A stretch of DNA of 34,052 nucleotides from Candidatus Fonsibacter sp. (lineage in GTDB: Bacteria > Pseudomonadota > Alphaproteobacteria > Pelagibacterales > Pelagibacteraceae): positions 1-34,052 of the forward strand of contig SHWR01000002.1 in the NCBI GenBank assembly GCA_009693745.1, read 5' to 3'. A model generated the notes under the pieces. The model was not told where the DNA came from. It worked only from the letters and a program-made list of their open reading frames with translations, and searched no databases. Each line of letters starts with the position of its first letter. Position 1 is the stretch's first letter. Made by a program: the position numbers and the translations under genes. This document shows positions 15,315 to 24,111 of the stretch, one piece after another.

Positions 15315-16656
15315 TCTAAAAATTTACAATACTTTGAGTAAAAAAAAAGAAGAATTTATTCCCTTAAATAAAAATACAGTTGGTATGTATGTCTGCGGTC
15401 CAACCGTTTATGATGAGCCACATATTGGTAATGCTAGGCCATTAATTATTTTTGATCTTGTGTATAGAATTTTAATAAAAAATTTTGGAAAAAAAAAAAT
15501 AAATTACGTTAGAAATATCACTGATATAGACGACAAGATTATACAAAGAGCTAAAGAGTTAAAGATTAATATTAGTGAGCTTACAAAAAGTGTCACAGAT
15601 ATTTTTTTAAGAGATTGCAAATATTTAAATTGTTTAACTCCAAATAACCAGCCCAAAGCTACTGAAAATGTAGAAGGTATGGTTAAAATGATTGAAAATT
15701 TATTAGCTAAAAAATTTGCATATATAAAAGATGGTAATGTTTATTTTAATGTAAATAAATTTAAAGATTATGGTAAATTATCAAATAAAAACCCAAAAGA
15801 ATTAATTTCTGGTTCCAGAGTAGAAATTTCAGAATTAAAAAATAATCCTTTAGATTTTGCACTGTGGAAACCCTCTAAAGATAAAGAGCCTTCTTGGGAT
15901 TCTCCTTGGGGAAAAGGAAGACCTGGGTGGCATATAGAGTGCTCAGTAATGTCAGAAAAGTATTTAGGTAAAGAGTTTGATTTACATTGTGGTGGATTGG
16001 ACCTTATTTTTCCTCATCATGAAAATGAGATAGCACAATCAATTTGCGCAAATGACTCCAATATTTTTGCTAAATATTGGATGCATAATGGTTATGTAAC
16101 CGTTGATGGAAAAAAAATGTCAAAATCTGATGGAAATTTTATCACTATTAATAATTTAAAGAATAACTTTAATGGTCAGATTATTAGATTATCTATTTTA
16201 GGCACCCATTATAGACAGCCTCTAGACTGGAATTTAAAAATTTTAGAGATAAATAAAAAAATACTAGAGAATTGGTATAGTCTTTATTTGCCTAATGAAG
16301 ATGAAATTAGCGATGAGCTTTGTAATATTTTATTAGACGATTTAAATACGCCTAAGTTTATAACAAGTATTCATAATCTTTATAACAAAGCAAAAATTGG
16401 CGATGTTACAGCTAAAAAAGATTTAAATTCTGCACTTAAATTTATTGGTTTGTTTGATGAAAATGAAAAGCAATTTAATAGTTTAAGAAAAAAATCAGAA
16501 CTAGATGTAAGTGAGATTGAAAATCTTATAGAACAGAGAAATCTTGCTAGAAAAAATAAAGATTTTAAAAAAGCCGATAAAATTAGAATGGATCTTGAAA
16601 AAAACTTGATTTTAATTGAAGATCTTAATGATAAAACGCATTGGAAGCACAAATAA
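15301..16656 (+). CDS. cysS: Cysteinyl-tRNA synthetase
   Basis: A 451-residue class I aminoacyl-tRNA synthetase. The HIGH motif is within GPTVYDEPHIGNARP (HIGN at 41-44), and zinc ligands match the E. coli enzyme: C32 in VCGPT, Cys in WHIECSVMS, and His/Glu in FPHHENEIAQS. The signature FDLHCGGLDLIFPHHENE and the KKMSKSDGN loop (about residues 270-276) are present. The C-terminal anticodon region is lysine-rich. Two starts are possible, ATG 15301 and ATG 15307, both inside the nadE end; no Shine-Dalgarno sequence decides between them. The stop codon overlaps the ATG of cimA by one base (TAATG), again indicating coupling. Confidence 0.96.
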   Translation: MTMNSLKIYNTLSKKKEEFIPLNKNTVGMYVCGPTVYDEPHIGNARPLIIFDLVYRILIKNFGKKKINYVRNITDIDDKIIQRAKELKINISELTKSVTDIFLRDCKYLNCLTPNNQPKATENVEGMVKMIENLLAKKFAYIKDGNVYFNVNKFKDYGKLSNKNPKELISGSRVEISELKNNPLDFALWKPSKDKEPSWDSPWGKGRPGWHIECSVMSEKYLGKEFDLHCGGLDLIFPHHENEIAQSICANDSNIFAKYWMHNGYVTVDGKKMSKSDGNFITINNLKNNFNGQIIRLSILGTHYRQPLDWNLKILEINKKILENWYSLYLPNEDEISDELCNILLDDLNTPKFITSIHNLYNKAKIGDVTAKKDLNSALKFIGLFDENEKQFNSLRKKSELDVSEIENLIEQRNLARKNKDFKKADKIRMDLEKNLILIEDLNDKTHWKHK

Positions 16657-18260
16657 TGACTAAAGAAAAAATTTATATATTTGATACCACTCTAAGAGAC
16701 GGAGCCCAAACACAAGGTGTCGATTTTTCCATGGATGAAAAAAATCGAATTGCTGCAGCACTATCCAAATTAGGAGTTGACTATATTGAGGCTGGCTGGC
16801 CCGGTGCCAATCCAACGGATACTAATTTTTTTAATAAGCCTCCAAAATTAGCAAATTCGACTTTAGTTGCTTTTGGAATGACAAAAAAATCTGGAAGGAG
16901 CGCAGAAAATGATCCAGGTCTTTCTGCTATTTTAAATTCTAATACTAAATCTGTTTGTATTGTAGGAAAAACATGGGACTTTCATGTAGATGTAGCTTTG
17001 GGCATTTCAAAGGAAGAAAATTTAGAAAATATCATTGATACTACAAAACATTTTGTAAAAAATAAAAGAGAGTACATGTTTGATGCAGAACACTTTTTCG
17101 ATGGGTACAAGAACAATAAAGATTATACATTAAAATGTGTTCGTTCAGCTTATGATAATGGAGCAAGATGGATTGTTTTGTGTGATACAAATGGCGGAAC
17201 ATTACCATATGAAATTGAAGAAATTGTAAGTGATGTTGCAAAGGTTATTCCTGGAAAGAATTTAGGAATTCATACTCATAATGATACTGAAAATGCAGTA
17301 GCAAATACATTAGCCGCCATTAGATCTGGAGCACGCCAAGTGCAGGGAACATTAAATGGTTTGGGTGAGAGGTGTGGCAATGCAAATATTGTATCCATTA
17401 TTCCAACTTTATTATTCAAAAAATATTTTAAAGATAAATTCGAGATAGCAGTGGAAGAAACGAAAGTTAAATACTTAACTGAATGCTCTAGATTGCTAGA
17501 TGAAATATTAAACAGAAAACCTAATAATCATGCCGCTTATGTAGGAGCTTCAGCTTTTTCACATAAGGGTGGTCTTCATGTTTCAGCAGTTGAAAAGAAT
17601 CCAAAAACATATGAACATATTGTTCCAGAATTTGTTGGAAATAAAAGAAATATTGTTATTTCTGATCAATCTGGAAGATCAAATATTTTATCAAGACTAG
17701 AAAAATTAAATATTAAAATTAATAAAGATGATCCAAAAGTTCAAAAATTATTAGAACAAGTCAAAGATAGAGAATTTATTGGATATGCTTATGACGGGGC
17801 TGATGCTTCATTTGAATTATTAACTCGAAGATTATTAGGAGAAGTTCCTAATTATTTAAATATTAAAAAATATGAAGTTAAAGTTAGCAAAACTGGCGAT
17901 AATGATCTTATTAATTCTTATGCAACTGTCGTTTTACAAGTTGATAAAAAAGATATTGTTTGCGAAGGATCAGGCAACGGACCAGTTAATGCAATCGATA
18001 ATGCGATCAGATCTAATGTAAGTAATATTGGAAAATATAGTGAATATTTAAAAGATTTAAGATTAGTAGATTATAAAGTTAGAATTTTAAATACAGGAAC
18101 TAATGCGATTACCAGAGTATCCATTGAGAGCACGGATAGTACAGGAGATGTATGGTTCACTATTGGAGTCTCTCCAAATATAATTGAAGCTTCTTTTAGA
18201 GCGTTAATAGATAGTATTGATTACAAGTTATATAAAGATAAGGCGCCTGCAAACTTGTAA
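16656..18260 (+). CDS. cimA: (R)-citramalate synthase
   Basis: A 534-residue member of the LeuA/homocitrate synthase superfamily. The TIM-barrel start FDTTLRDGAQTQGVDFSMDE, the segment YIEAGWPGANPTD, the metal motif LGIHTHNDTENAVANTLAA, GTLNGLGERCGNAN and the C-terminal LeuA-type regulatory domain match the CimA group, not leuA. It condenses acetyl-CoA with pyruvate to citramalate, feeding isoleucine synthesis without threonine deaminase. I chose ATG 16656: GGAAG at 16643-16647 is well placed, and the ATG overlaps the cysS stop. An upstream in-frame TTG at 16641 would run into cysS. Its own stop overlaps the trmJ ATG by one base. Confidence 0.94.
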   Translation: MTKEKIYIFDTTLRDGAQTQGVDFSMDEKNRIAAALSKLGVDYIEAGWPGANPTDTNFFNKPPKLANSTLVAFGMTKKSGRSAENDPGLSAILNSNTKSVCIVGKTWDFHVDVALGISKEENLENIIDTTKHFVKNKREYMFDAEHFFDGYKNNKDYTLKCVRSAYDNGARWIVLCDTNGGTLPYEIEEIVSDVAKVIPGKNLGIHTHNDTENAVANTLAAIRSGARQVQGTLNGLGERCGNANIVSIIPTLLFKKYFKDKFEIAVEETKVKYLTECSRLLDEILNRKPNNHAAYVGASAFSHKGGLHVSAVEKNPKTYEHIVPEFVGNKRNIVISDQSGRSNILSRLEKLNIKINKDDPKVQKLLEQVKDREFIGYAYDGADASFELLTRRLLGEVPNYLNIKKYEVKVSKTGDNDLINSYATVVLQVDKKDIVCEGSGNGPVNAIDNAIRSNVSNIGKYSEYLKDLRLVDYKVRILNTGTNAITRVSIESTDSTGDVWFTIGVSPNIIEASFRALIDSIDYKLYKDKAPANL

Positions 18261-18991
18261 TGTTATTTAAAAATATTCATTTTATTTTAGTTAGACCTCA
18301 GCTTGGTGAGAATATAGGTGCCACAGCAAGATCATTAAAAAATTTTAATTTTGAAAATTTACGATTAATCTCCCCACGAGATAGTTGGCCAAATAAAAGC
18401 GCAGTATATACAGCAGTAGACGCTAAAGATATTGTTCATAAAGCAAAAGTATTTTTAAACAATGATCAGGCAGTTTCAGATTTAGATTATGTTTTTGCAA
18501 CCACATCAAGAAGTAGATCAGTTAATAAAAAAATCATTGATTTAAATGAGGCTGTAAAAATTATTAAAAAACAAAGTTCTCTTCATAAAAAAAGTGGAAT
18601 TTTTTTTGGACCGGAAGCATCAGGATTGAGTAATGATGATCTTATTAACGCCAATTATTTAGTTAATATTCCAACCAGTAATAAATTTAAGTCATTAAAT
18701 TTATCACATGCAGTAACTATTTTCGCTTTTGAATTATTTATTGCTTCAAAAAAGTTTGAACCTATCGTTAAGAATTTATATAGAAGCGAGGATGTGAAAA
18801 AGAAAGAAGTTAATGCTTTTTTAGATTTTTTAATATCTCGTTTAGATAAGGTAGGTTTTTTGAAACCACAGGAAAAAAAACAACAAATGATTAGGAGTGT
18901 TAAAAATATTTTTCATCGAAGTTCTCTTTCTACGCAGGAAATCAGAACTTTATCAGGAGTTATCAGTTCTTTAATTAAATATAAAGAATGA
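18260..18991 (+). CDS. trmJ: tRNA (cytidine/uridine-32-2'-O)-methyltransferase, SPOUT family
   Basis: A 243-residue SpoU/TrmH-type methyltransferase close to E. coli TrmJ in length and layout. Motif 1 is LVRPQLGENIGATARSLKNF, motif 2 is FFGPEASGLSNDDL, and motif 3 is the trefoil-knot SAM site IPTSNKFKSLNLSHAVTIF. A helical C-terminal extension (about residues 170-243) follows, as in TrmJ. The enzyme 2'-O-methylates position 32 of certain tRNAs. It starts on the last base of the cimA stop codon, so it belongs to the nadE-cysS-cimA-trmJ unit. Exact tRNA targets are inferred from the family. Confidence 0.9.
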   Translation: MLFKNIHFILVRPQLGENIGATARSLKNFNFENLRLISPRDSWPNKSAVYTAVDAKDIVHKAKVFLNNDQAVSDLDYVFATTSRSRSVNKKIIDLNEAVKIIKKQSSLHKKSGIFFGPEASGLSNDDLINANYLVNIPTSNKFKSLNLSHAVTIFAFELFIASKKFEPIVKNLYRSEDVKKKEVNAFLDFLISRLDKVGFLKPQEKKQQMIRSVKNIFHRSSLSTQEIRTLSGVISSLIKYKE

Positions 18992-18999
18992 GAGTAACA

Positions 19000-19028
19000 T
19001 TGACTAAAAGAATGAGGGTTATTATAAC
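19000..19028 (+). promoter_or_regulatory. Sigma-70-type promoter for rpsD
   Basis: TTGACT (19000-19005) and TATAAC (19023-19028) are separated by exactly 17 bp in the 52-bp trmJ-rpsD gap. Each is one mismatch from consensus. The predicted start near 19035 leaves a short leader; AAGG at 19029-19032 lies at the start-site region. This is among the best promoter matches in the window. Confidence 0.65.
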
Positions 19029-19043
19029 AAGGCACTTTAAAAT

Positions 19044-19661
19044 ATGACAAAAAGAATAAATTCTACTCATAAAGTTGATAGACGACTTGGTGTAAACCTT
19101 TGGGGAAGACCAAAAAGTCCTTTCAACACTAGAGCATATCGTCCTGGTCAACACGGACAAAAAAACAAAGGCAAACCCTCAGATTATAATATTCAACTGC
19201 AAGCTAAGCAAAAATTAAAAAGTTATTACGGCAATATAAGCGAAAGACAATTTAGAAATCTTTTTAGAAAAGCTTATAAGAAAAAAGGTGACACAGGAGA
19301 AAATTTAGTTGGCTTATTAGAAAGAAGATTAGATGCAGTTATTTATAGAGCAAAGTTTGCAATAACCGTTTTTGCAGCAAGACAAATCATTAATCATGGA
19401 AAAGTAAAAGTTAATGGAAAGAAAGTAAATATTTCTAGTTTTCTAGTTTCTGAAAATGATGAAATAGAAATTAAAGATTCATTCAAACAATCAATACCAA
19501 TTATTGGAGCAACACAAAGTAAAGAGAGAGAAGTTCCAGAATATATTGTTGCTGATCATAAAAAAATGACAGCAAAGTTTAATAAAGTTCCAAAATATGA
19601 TCAGATTCCATATCCGGTTCAAATGGAACCTAAATTAGTTGTTGAATATTATTCTAGATAA
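19044..19661 (+). CDS. rpsD: 30S ribosomal protein S4
   Basis: A 205-residue ribosomal protein that binds the 5' domain of 16S rRNA and nucleates 30S assembly. The N-terminal half holds RRLGVNLWGRPKSPFNTRAY and the conserved YGNISERQFRNLF. The S4 RNA-binding domain is at about residues 90-155 (LLERRLDAVIYRAKFA, IINHGKVKVNGKKV). The C-terminal end EPKLVVEYYSR is typical. No zinc-binding cysteine cluster is present, i.e. the cysteine-free form. Here it stands alone, outside the alpha ribosomal operon, with its own promoter. It converges on grxD with a 5-bp gap. Confidence 0.98.
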   Translation: MTKRINSTHKVDRRLGVNLWGRPKSPFNTRAYRPGQHGQKNKGKPSDYNIQLQAKQKLKSYYGNISERQFRNLFRKAYKKKGDTGENLVGLLERRLDAVIYRAKFAITVFAARQIINHGKVKVNGKKVNISSFLVSENDEIEIKDSFKQSIPIIGATQSKEREVPEYIVADHKKMTAKFNKVPKYDQIPYPVQMEPKLVVEYYSR

Positions 19662-19666
19662 TTTTT

Positions 19667-19972
19667 TTATTTAAGAATTTTTTGTAATTCACCTTTTTCA
19701 TACATTTCTTTAGCAATATCACAGCCGCCAATAAATTCTCCTTTAACATAAAGCTGAGGAACAGTTGGCCAATTGCTAAAATCTTTAATTCCTTGTCTTA
19801 TTTCAGGATCAGCTAAAACATTAACTCCATTAAATTTTACTTTAAGTTCTTTTAAAATATTACTAATTGTCATCGAGAATCCACATTGAGGCATTTCAGG
19901 AGTGCCTTTCATAAACAAAACTACATCGTCTTTACTTATAATATCTTTTATTTTTTCATTAATATTCGTCAT
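19667..19972 (-). CDS. grxD: Monothiol glutaredoxin (Grx4 family)
   Basis: A 101-residue monothiol glutaredoxin with the CGFS active site (PQCGFSMTI), the GTPEMP lead-in, the cis-Pro segment WPTVPQLYVKGEFIGG and the GSH-binding GGCDI. Such proteins bind a bridging [2Fe-2S] cluster with glutathione and pass Fe-S clusters to apo-proteins, usually together with BolA. bolA ends 1 bp upstream in the same transcript, a direct contextual match to the known Grx-BolA complex. It is the last gene of the leftward purine operon. Confidence 0.97.
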   Translation of the reverse strand: MTNINEKIKDIISKDDVVLFMKGTPEMPQCGFSMTISNILKELKVKFNGVNVLADPEIRQGIKDFSNWPTVPQLYVKGEFIGGCDIAKEMYEKGELQKILK

Positions 19973-19973
19973 A

Positions 19974-20204
19974 TTATTTTTCTTCTGTTGTCAGTGCTAA
20001 TGCGTGTAATTCATTTCCCATTTTTCCTTTAAGAGAAGCATATACCATTTGATGCTGCTGAACTCTAGTCTTACCTTTAAATTTTGAAGATTTAATTTTT
20101 GCAGCATAATGATTATCATCACCAGCTAGATCATTTATTTCAATATCTGCATCTGGAAACCCTTCTTTTAGTAACTTATGAATTTCTTCTTGTTTAATTG
20201 CCAT
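19974..20204 (-). CDS. BolA family protein
   Basis: A 76-residue BolA-fold protein: an N-terminal helix (KQEEIHKLLKEGFPDADIEI), the region DDNHYAAKIKSSKFKGKTRVQQHQMVYASL with the conserved histidines of the helix-turn segment, and C-terminal ELHALALTTEE. The RVQQHQMVY and LHAL segments are the usual BolA signatures. BolA proteins partner monothiol glutaredoxins in Fe-S trafficking or iron sensing. It sits 1 bp ahead of grxD and 2 bp after purL, an arrangement I recall from other Alphaproteobacteria. Confidence 0.95.
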   Translation of the reverse strand: MAIKQEEIHKLLKEGFPDADIEINDLAGDDNHYAAKIKSSKFKGKTRVQQHQMVYASLKGKMGNELHALALTTEEK

Positions 20205-20206
20205 AG

Positions 20207-22399
20207 TTAATTTTTGTTATAATTTTTAAACCAACTTTCATTTTTTGTCTTTAATTCTTTAACGCTAATTTTAAAATGATTTTCTACTTCAAATATCTCA
20301 TCTTGGGTTTTACCAATAATATCTATTTTAATATTTTTAGCATTTGCAATTGTTTTTATTTTTTCTAAACTTTTTTTACTAATTTCAATTAAATATCTAG
20401 CCTGATCTTCTGAAAATAAATATTTAATTTTATCACTATTTGATCCTGAAACTTTAATTTTTACACCAATATTAGATGCCATGCACATTTCAGCTAATGT
20501 AACTATTATTCCGCCATGAGAAATATCATGAACTGCATTAACCAGTTTATCTTTGATTAAATCACTAACGAAAAGACCATTTTTCTTTTCTTTTTTTAAA
20601 TTAATTTGAGGAGGAGGGCCTTCTTTGTCACCTATCACATCATAAATTAGAGCACTTTGACTTAAGTGACCTAAAGTTTCTCCTATAACAACAATAACAT
20701 TTTCTGTATTTTTAAAAGTAAATGTCATCATATTGTTAATGTTTTTCAAAAGACCAACTCCGCCAATGGTTGGAGTTGGATAAATAGCGACACCATTTGT
20801 TTCGTTATATAAAGATACATTCCCAGATATCACTGGGTAATCTAACGCTTCACAAGCCTCTTTCATTCCATTGATGCTATCTACAAACTGACCCATAATT
20901 TCTTTTTTTTCAGGATTTCCAAAATTTAAACAATTAGTAATAGCAATAGGCTGCGCACCAACTGAAATTAAATTCCTCCAAGTTTCACAAACAGCTTGCA
21001 TTGCTCCTGATTTTGGATGGGCTTTACAATATCTTGGCACACAATCAACCGTAGCAGCAATACCTTTATTTTTTCCGTGATATCGAACAACAGCAGCGTC
21101 ACCACCTGGTTTTTGAATTGTATCTGTCATTACCATATGATCGTATTGCTCCCATACCCATGACTTATTTGAGTAATTATGATGGGATAAAATTTTAATT
21201 AAAGAATCTTTAATATTCAATTCTTCAATGGCAGAGTCGTGATTAACTGTTTTTGGATAAGAATAGGTTATATAATCTCTTTTATATTTAGGTGCATTAT
21301 CACCCAATGAATGAATAGGAATATTGCATACAATTTTTTTATTAAACTCTAGTTCAAGTTTTTTTGAATTTGTTAATTGTCCTATAATTGCAAAATCTAA
21401 TCCCCATTTTTCAAAAATCTTTCTAGCTTCTTTCTCTTTTCCTTTTTTCAAAACTATTAACATTCTCTCCTGACTTTCAGAGAGTATAATTTCATACGGA
21501 GTCATGTTATTTTCTCTACAAGGAATTAAATTTAGATTTATTTTAATTCCAAGATTACCTTTTGATGCCATTTCTATAGAAGAAGAGGTGAGGCCAGCTG
21601 CACCCATGTCTTGAATTGAAACAATAGATTTTTTTTTCATTAACTCTAGACAAGCTTCTAATAATAATTTTTCAGTAAAAGGATCACCAACTTGTACAGT
21701 TGGTTTTTTTGATTCAGAGTCTTCATCAAATTCAGCTGATGCCATGGTTGCACCATGAATTCCATCTCTACCTGTTTTCGAACCGACATAAACAACAGGA
21801 TTTCCAACACCGCTAGCAATTGAATAGAAAACTTTATTTTTCTTAGCAATACCAATGTTCATGGCATTGACTAAAATATTTCCATTATAGCATTCGTCAA
21901 ATTCAGTCTCCCCGCCAACAGTTGGAACTCCTATACAATTTCCATATCCACCAATTCCAGAAACAACCCCATTTAATAAATATTTTGTTTTTTCATGACT
22001 AGGAGAGCCAAATCTTATAGAATTTAGATTAGCAACAGGTCTTGCGCCCATTGTAAAAACATCCCTTAATATTCCGCCCACACCAGTTGCAGCTCCTTGA
22101 TAGGGTTCAATATAAGAAGGGTGGTTGTGACTCTCTATTTTAAAAATAACAACATCATCGTCACCAAAATCAACAACTCCCGCATTTTCACCAGGACCTT
22201 GAATTACATATTTATTTTTTGTGGGCAAAGTTTGCAGCCAAATTCTTGAGGATTTGTATGAACAGTGTTCATTCCACATCGCTGAAAAAATTCCAAGCTC
22301 CACTAAATTTGGATTTCTTCCCATTAATTTAATAATTTTATTATATTCCTCAGCTGTAAGACCGTGTTTTATTGCAAGTTCTTGATTAACTTTTTGCAT
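20207..22399 (-). CDS. purL: Phosphoribosylformylglycinamidine synthase, large subunit (small PurL type)
   Basis: A 730-residue PurL of the separate-subunit type, which works with PurS and PurQ to convert FGAR to FGAM in de novo purine synthesis. Seen: WNEHCSYKSSR with the catalytic His, IESHNHPSYIEPYQGAATGVGG, SIRFGSP, VPTVGGETEF, SIQDMGAAGLTSSSIEMA, the second half SGNVSLYNETNG and NAVHDISHGG. The length fits small PurL (about 730-760), not the 1300-residue fused enterobacterial enzyme. Genes for both partners lie directly upstream (purQ 2 bp away). The operon therefore encodes the whole three-part enzyme. Confidence 0.98.
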   Translation of the reverse strand: MQKVNQELAIKHGLTAEEYNKIIKLMGRNPNLVELGIFSAMWNEHCSYKSSRIWLQTLPTKNKYVIQGPGENAGVVDFGDDDVVIFKIESHNHPSYIEPYQGAATGVGGILRDVFTMGARPVANLNSIRFGSPSHEKTKYLLNGVVSGIGGYGNCIGVPTVGGETEFDECYNGNILVNAMNIGIAKKNKVFYSIASGVGNPVVYVGSKTGRDGIHGATMASAEFDEDSESKKPTVQVGDPFTEKLLLEACLELMKKKSIVSIQDMGAAGLTSSSIEMASKGNLGIKINLNLIPCRENNMTPYEIILSESQERMLIVLKKGKEKEARKIFEKWGLDFAIIGQLTNSKKLELEFNKKIVCNIPIHSLGDNAPKYKRDYITYSYPKTVNHDSAIEELNIKDSLIKILSHHNYSNKSWVWEQYDHMVMTDTIQKPGGDAAVVRYHGKNKGIAATVDCVPRYCKAHPKSGAMQAVCETWRNLISVGAQPIAITNCLNFGNPEKKEIMGQFVDSINGMKEACEALDYPVISGNVSLYNETNGVAIYPTPTIGGVGLLKNINNMMTFTFKNTENVIVVIGETLGHLSQSALIYDVIGDKEGPPPQINLKKEKKNGLFVSDLIKDKLVNAVHDISHGGIIVTLAEMCMASNIGVKIKVSGSNSDKIKYLFSEDQARYLIEISKKSLEKIKTIANAKNIKIDIIGKTQDEIFEVENHFKISVKELKTKNESWFKNYNKN

Positions 22400-22401
22400 A
22401 G

Positions 22402-23076
22402 TTATTTTAAAGATTTGAAAATTAACGATCCATCCATTCCACCCAAAAGTTCATCGGAAGCCCTTTCGGGATGAGGCATAAGGCCAAATACATTTCCTTT
22501 TTTATTAATAATTCCTGCAATATTTTTAATTGAACCATTAGGATTACATTGTTCAGTAATATTTCCAGTAAGATCACAATATTGAAGAATAATTTGATTG
22601 TTATCTTCGAGTTCATTAATTAAATCTTTGCTTGCAAAATAGTTACCTTCATTATGAGCGATTGGAATTTCAAGAACAGAATTTCTGCTAGTTTTAGATG
22701 TAAAATTTGTTTTATTGTTAATTACTTTTACAGTTATATTTTTGCATATAAATTTAAGATTAATATTTCTTATTAAAACACCAGGTAAAAGTTGAGATTC
22801 AACAAGAACTTGAAAACCATTACAAATACCCATTACTAATCCACCTTTTTTTGAGTGAGCTATGACTTCTTTCATAATTCTTGATTTAGAAGCAATGCTT
22901 CCACATCTTAAATAATCTCCATAAGAAAATCCTCCTGGAAGGACAACAAGATCTGATTTTGGTAGTTTGGCATCTGCGTGCCATACCATTGATGTTTTTA
23001 TGCTAAATTTTTCAAGGGAGACTTTGACATCGCGATCACAATTAGAGCCAGGAAAAACAATGACGCTGGCTTTCAT
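22402..23076 (-). CDS. purQ: Phosphoribosylformylglycinamidine synthase, glutaminase subunit
   Basis: A 224-residue class I glutamine amidotransferase supplying ammonia to PurL. It begins ASVIVFPGSNCDRDV and contains VLPGGFSYGDYLRCG, the nucleophile elbow GICNGFQVLVE (Cys) and the His-Glu pair in LMPHPERASDELLGG. IPIAHNEGNYF is also family-typical. Its ATG overlaps the purS stop by 4 nt (ATGA), and purL follows 2 bp later, so the FGAM synthase subunits are translationally linked. Confidence 0.97.
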   Translation of the reverse strand: MKASVIVFPGSNCDRDVKVSLEKFSIKTSMVWHADAKLPKSDLVVLPGGFSYGDYLRCGSIASKSRIMKEVIAHSKKGGLVMGICNGFQVLVESQLLPGVLIRNINLKFICKNITVKVINNKTNFTSKTSRNSVLEIPIAHNEGNYFASKDLINELEDNNQIILQYCDLTGNITEQCNPNGSIKNIAGIINKKGNVFGLMPHPERASDELLGGMDGSLIFKSLK

Positions 23077-23318
23077 TCTTTAATAGTTTTTACTGAATAG
23101 TTCTCAATCGTCAGATTTGCTAAAAGTTTTTCGCACATATCTTTAGCCTTTGAAAGAGCAACTTTTTCATCTTTTTCTTTTACAGTTATTTCAAATGTTT
23201 TTCCCTGTCTTAAATTTTCAATATTTTTAAAACCCATATTAAATAATGAACTCTTAATTGCAGAGCCTTGAGGATCCAAAACATCCTTTTTTAATGTAAC
23301 AATGACTTGTAACTTCAA
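23073..23318 (-). CDS. purS: Phosphoribosylformylglycinamidine synthase, PurS subunit
   Basis: An 81-residue protein with the PurS pattern: VIVTLKKDVLDPQGSAIKSS at the start, GFKNIENLRQGKTFEI in the middle and a C-terminal AKDMCEKLLANLTIENYSV. PurS dimers bridge PurL and PurQ and help form the ammonia channel. It is 4 bp after purC and overlaps purQ by 4 nt. Confidence 0.96.
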   Translation of the reverse strand: MKLQVIVTLKKDVLDPQGSAIKSSLFNMGFKNIENLRQGKTFEITVKEKDEKVALSKAKDMCEKLLANLTIENYSVKTIKE

Positions 23319-23322
23319 GTTT

Positions 23323-24111
23323 TTATTTTTTTTTTAACGTGGTTAAATTTTTTGAGATACCTGTCTTAATTTCTTTAATATTTGAACCTTCTGGCATGAT
23401 TCCAAGTCTACGAGCAACCTCTTGATAAGCTTCTACCAATCCACCCAAATCTCTTCTAAATCTATCTTTGTCTAACTTTCTCTCATCTTTTACATCCCAT
23501 AATCTGCATGTGTCCGGACTAATTTCGTCAGCCAAAAGAATTTCAGCTTCATCACCATTCCATTGTCTTCCAAATTCTAACTTAAAATCAACAAGCTTAA
23601 TTCCAATTCCTCTAAATAATCCGGCTATAAAGTCATTAATTCTTAAAGCTTGCTCAGAGATATACATTAATTCATTTTGAGTTGCCCAGTTCATAGCAAA
23701 AATATGCTCCTCATTAACCAAGGGATCACCAAGCTCATCGTTTTTATAATAAAATTCCAAAATAGGTTTATTAAGATCTGTCCCCTCACTAATTCCAAGT
23801 CTAGTTGAAAAAGTCCCAGCTGCGATATTTCTAACAACTACCTCAATTGGAATAATCTCTAAAGATTTAATAAGTTGTTCACGCATGTTTAATCTTTTTA
23901 TAAAATGCGTTTTAATTCCTATTTGATTTAATTGAGATAATAAAAATTCAGAAATTCTGTTATTTAAAACACCCTTACCATCGATAATTGCTTTTTTTTT
24001 ATTATTAAAAGCTGTAGCATCGTCTTTAAAATATTGTATCAAAGTTCCTTTTTCAGGACCTTCGTACAATATTTTAGCTTTTCCTTCGTATATTTGTTTT
24101 CCTTTAGCCAT
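23323..24111 (-). CDS. purC: SAICAR synthetase
   Basis: A 262-residue phosphoribosylaminoimidazole-succinocarboxamide synthase, which ligates aspartate to CAIR with ATP. Motifs: GKAKILYEGPEKGTLIQYFKD (partly quoted: YEGKAKILYEGPE), IPIEVVVRNIAAGTFSTRLG, KLVDFKLEFGRQWNGDE and LADEISPDTCRLWD. The length fits the bacterial monofunctional enzyme. Its ATG shares one base with the purB stop (TGATG), and purS follows after 4 bp. Confidence 0.97.
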   Translation of the reverse strand: MAKGKQIYEGKAKILYEGPEKGTLIQYFKDDATAFNNKKKAIIDGKGVLNNRISEFLLSQLNQIGIKTHFIKRLNMREQLIKSLEIIPIEVVVRNIAAGTFSTRLGISEGTDLNKPILEFYYKNDELGDPLVNEEHIFAMNWATQNELMYISEQALRINDFIAGLFRGIGIKLVDFKLEFGRQWNGDEAEILLADEISPDTCRLWDVKDERKLDKDRFRRDLGGLVEAYQEVARRLGIMPEGSNIKEIKTGISKNLTTLKKK

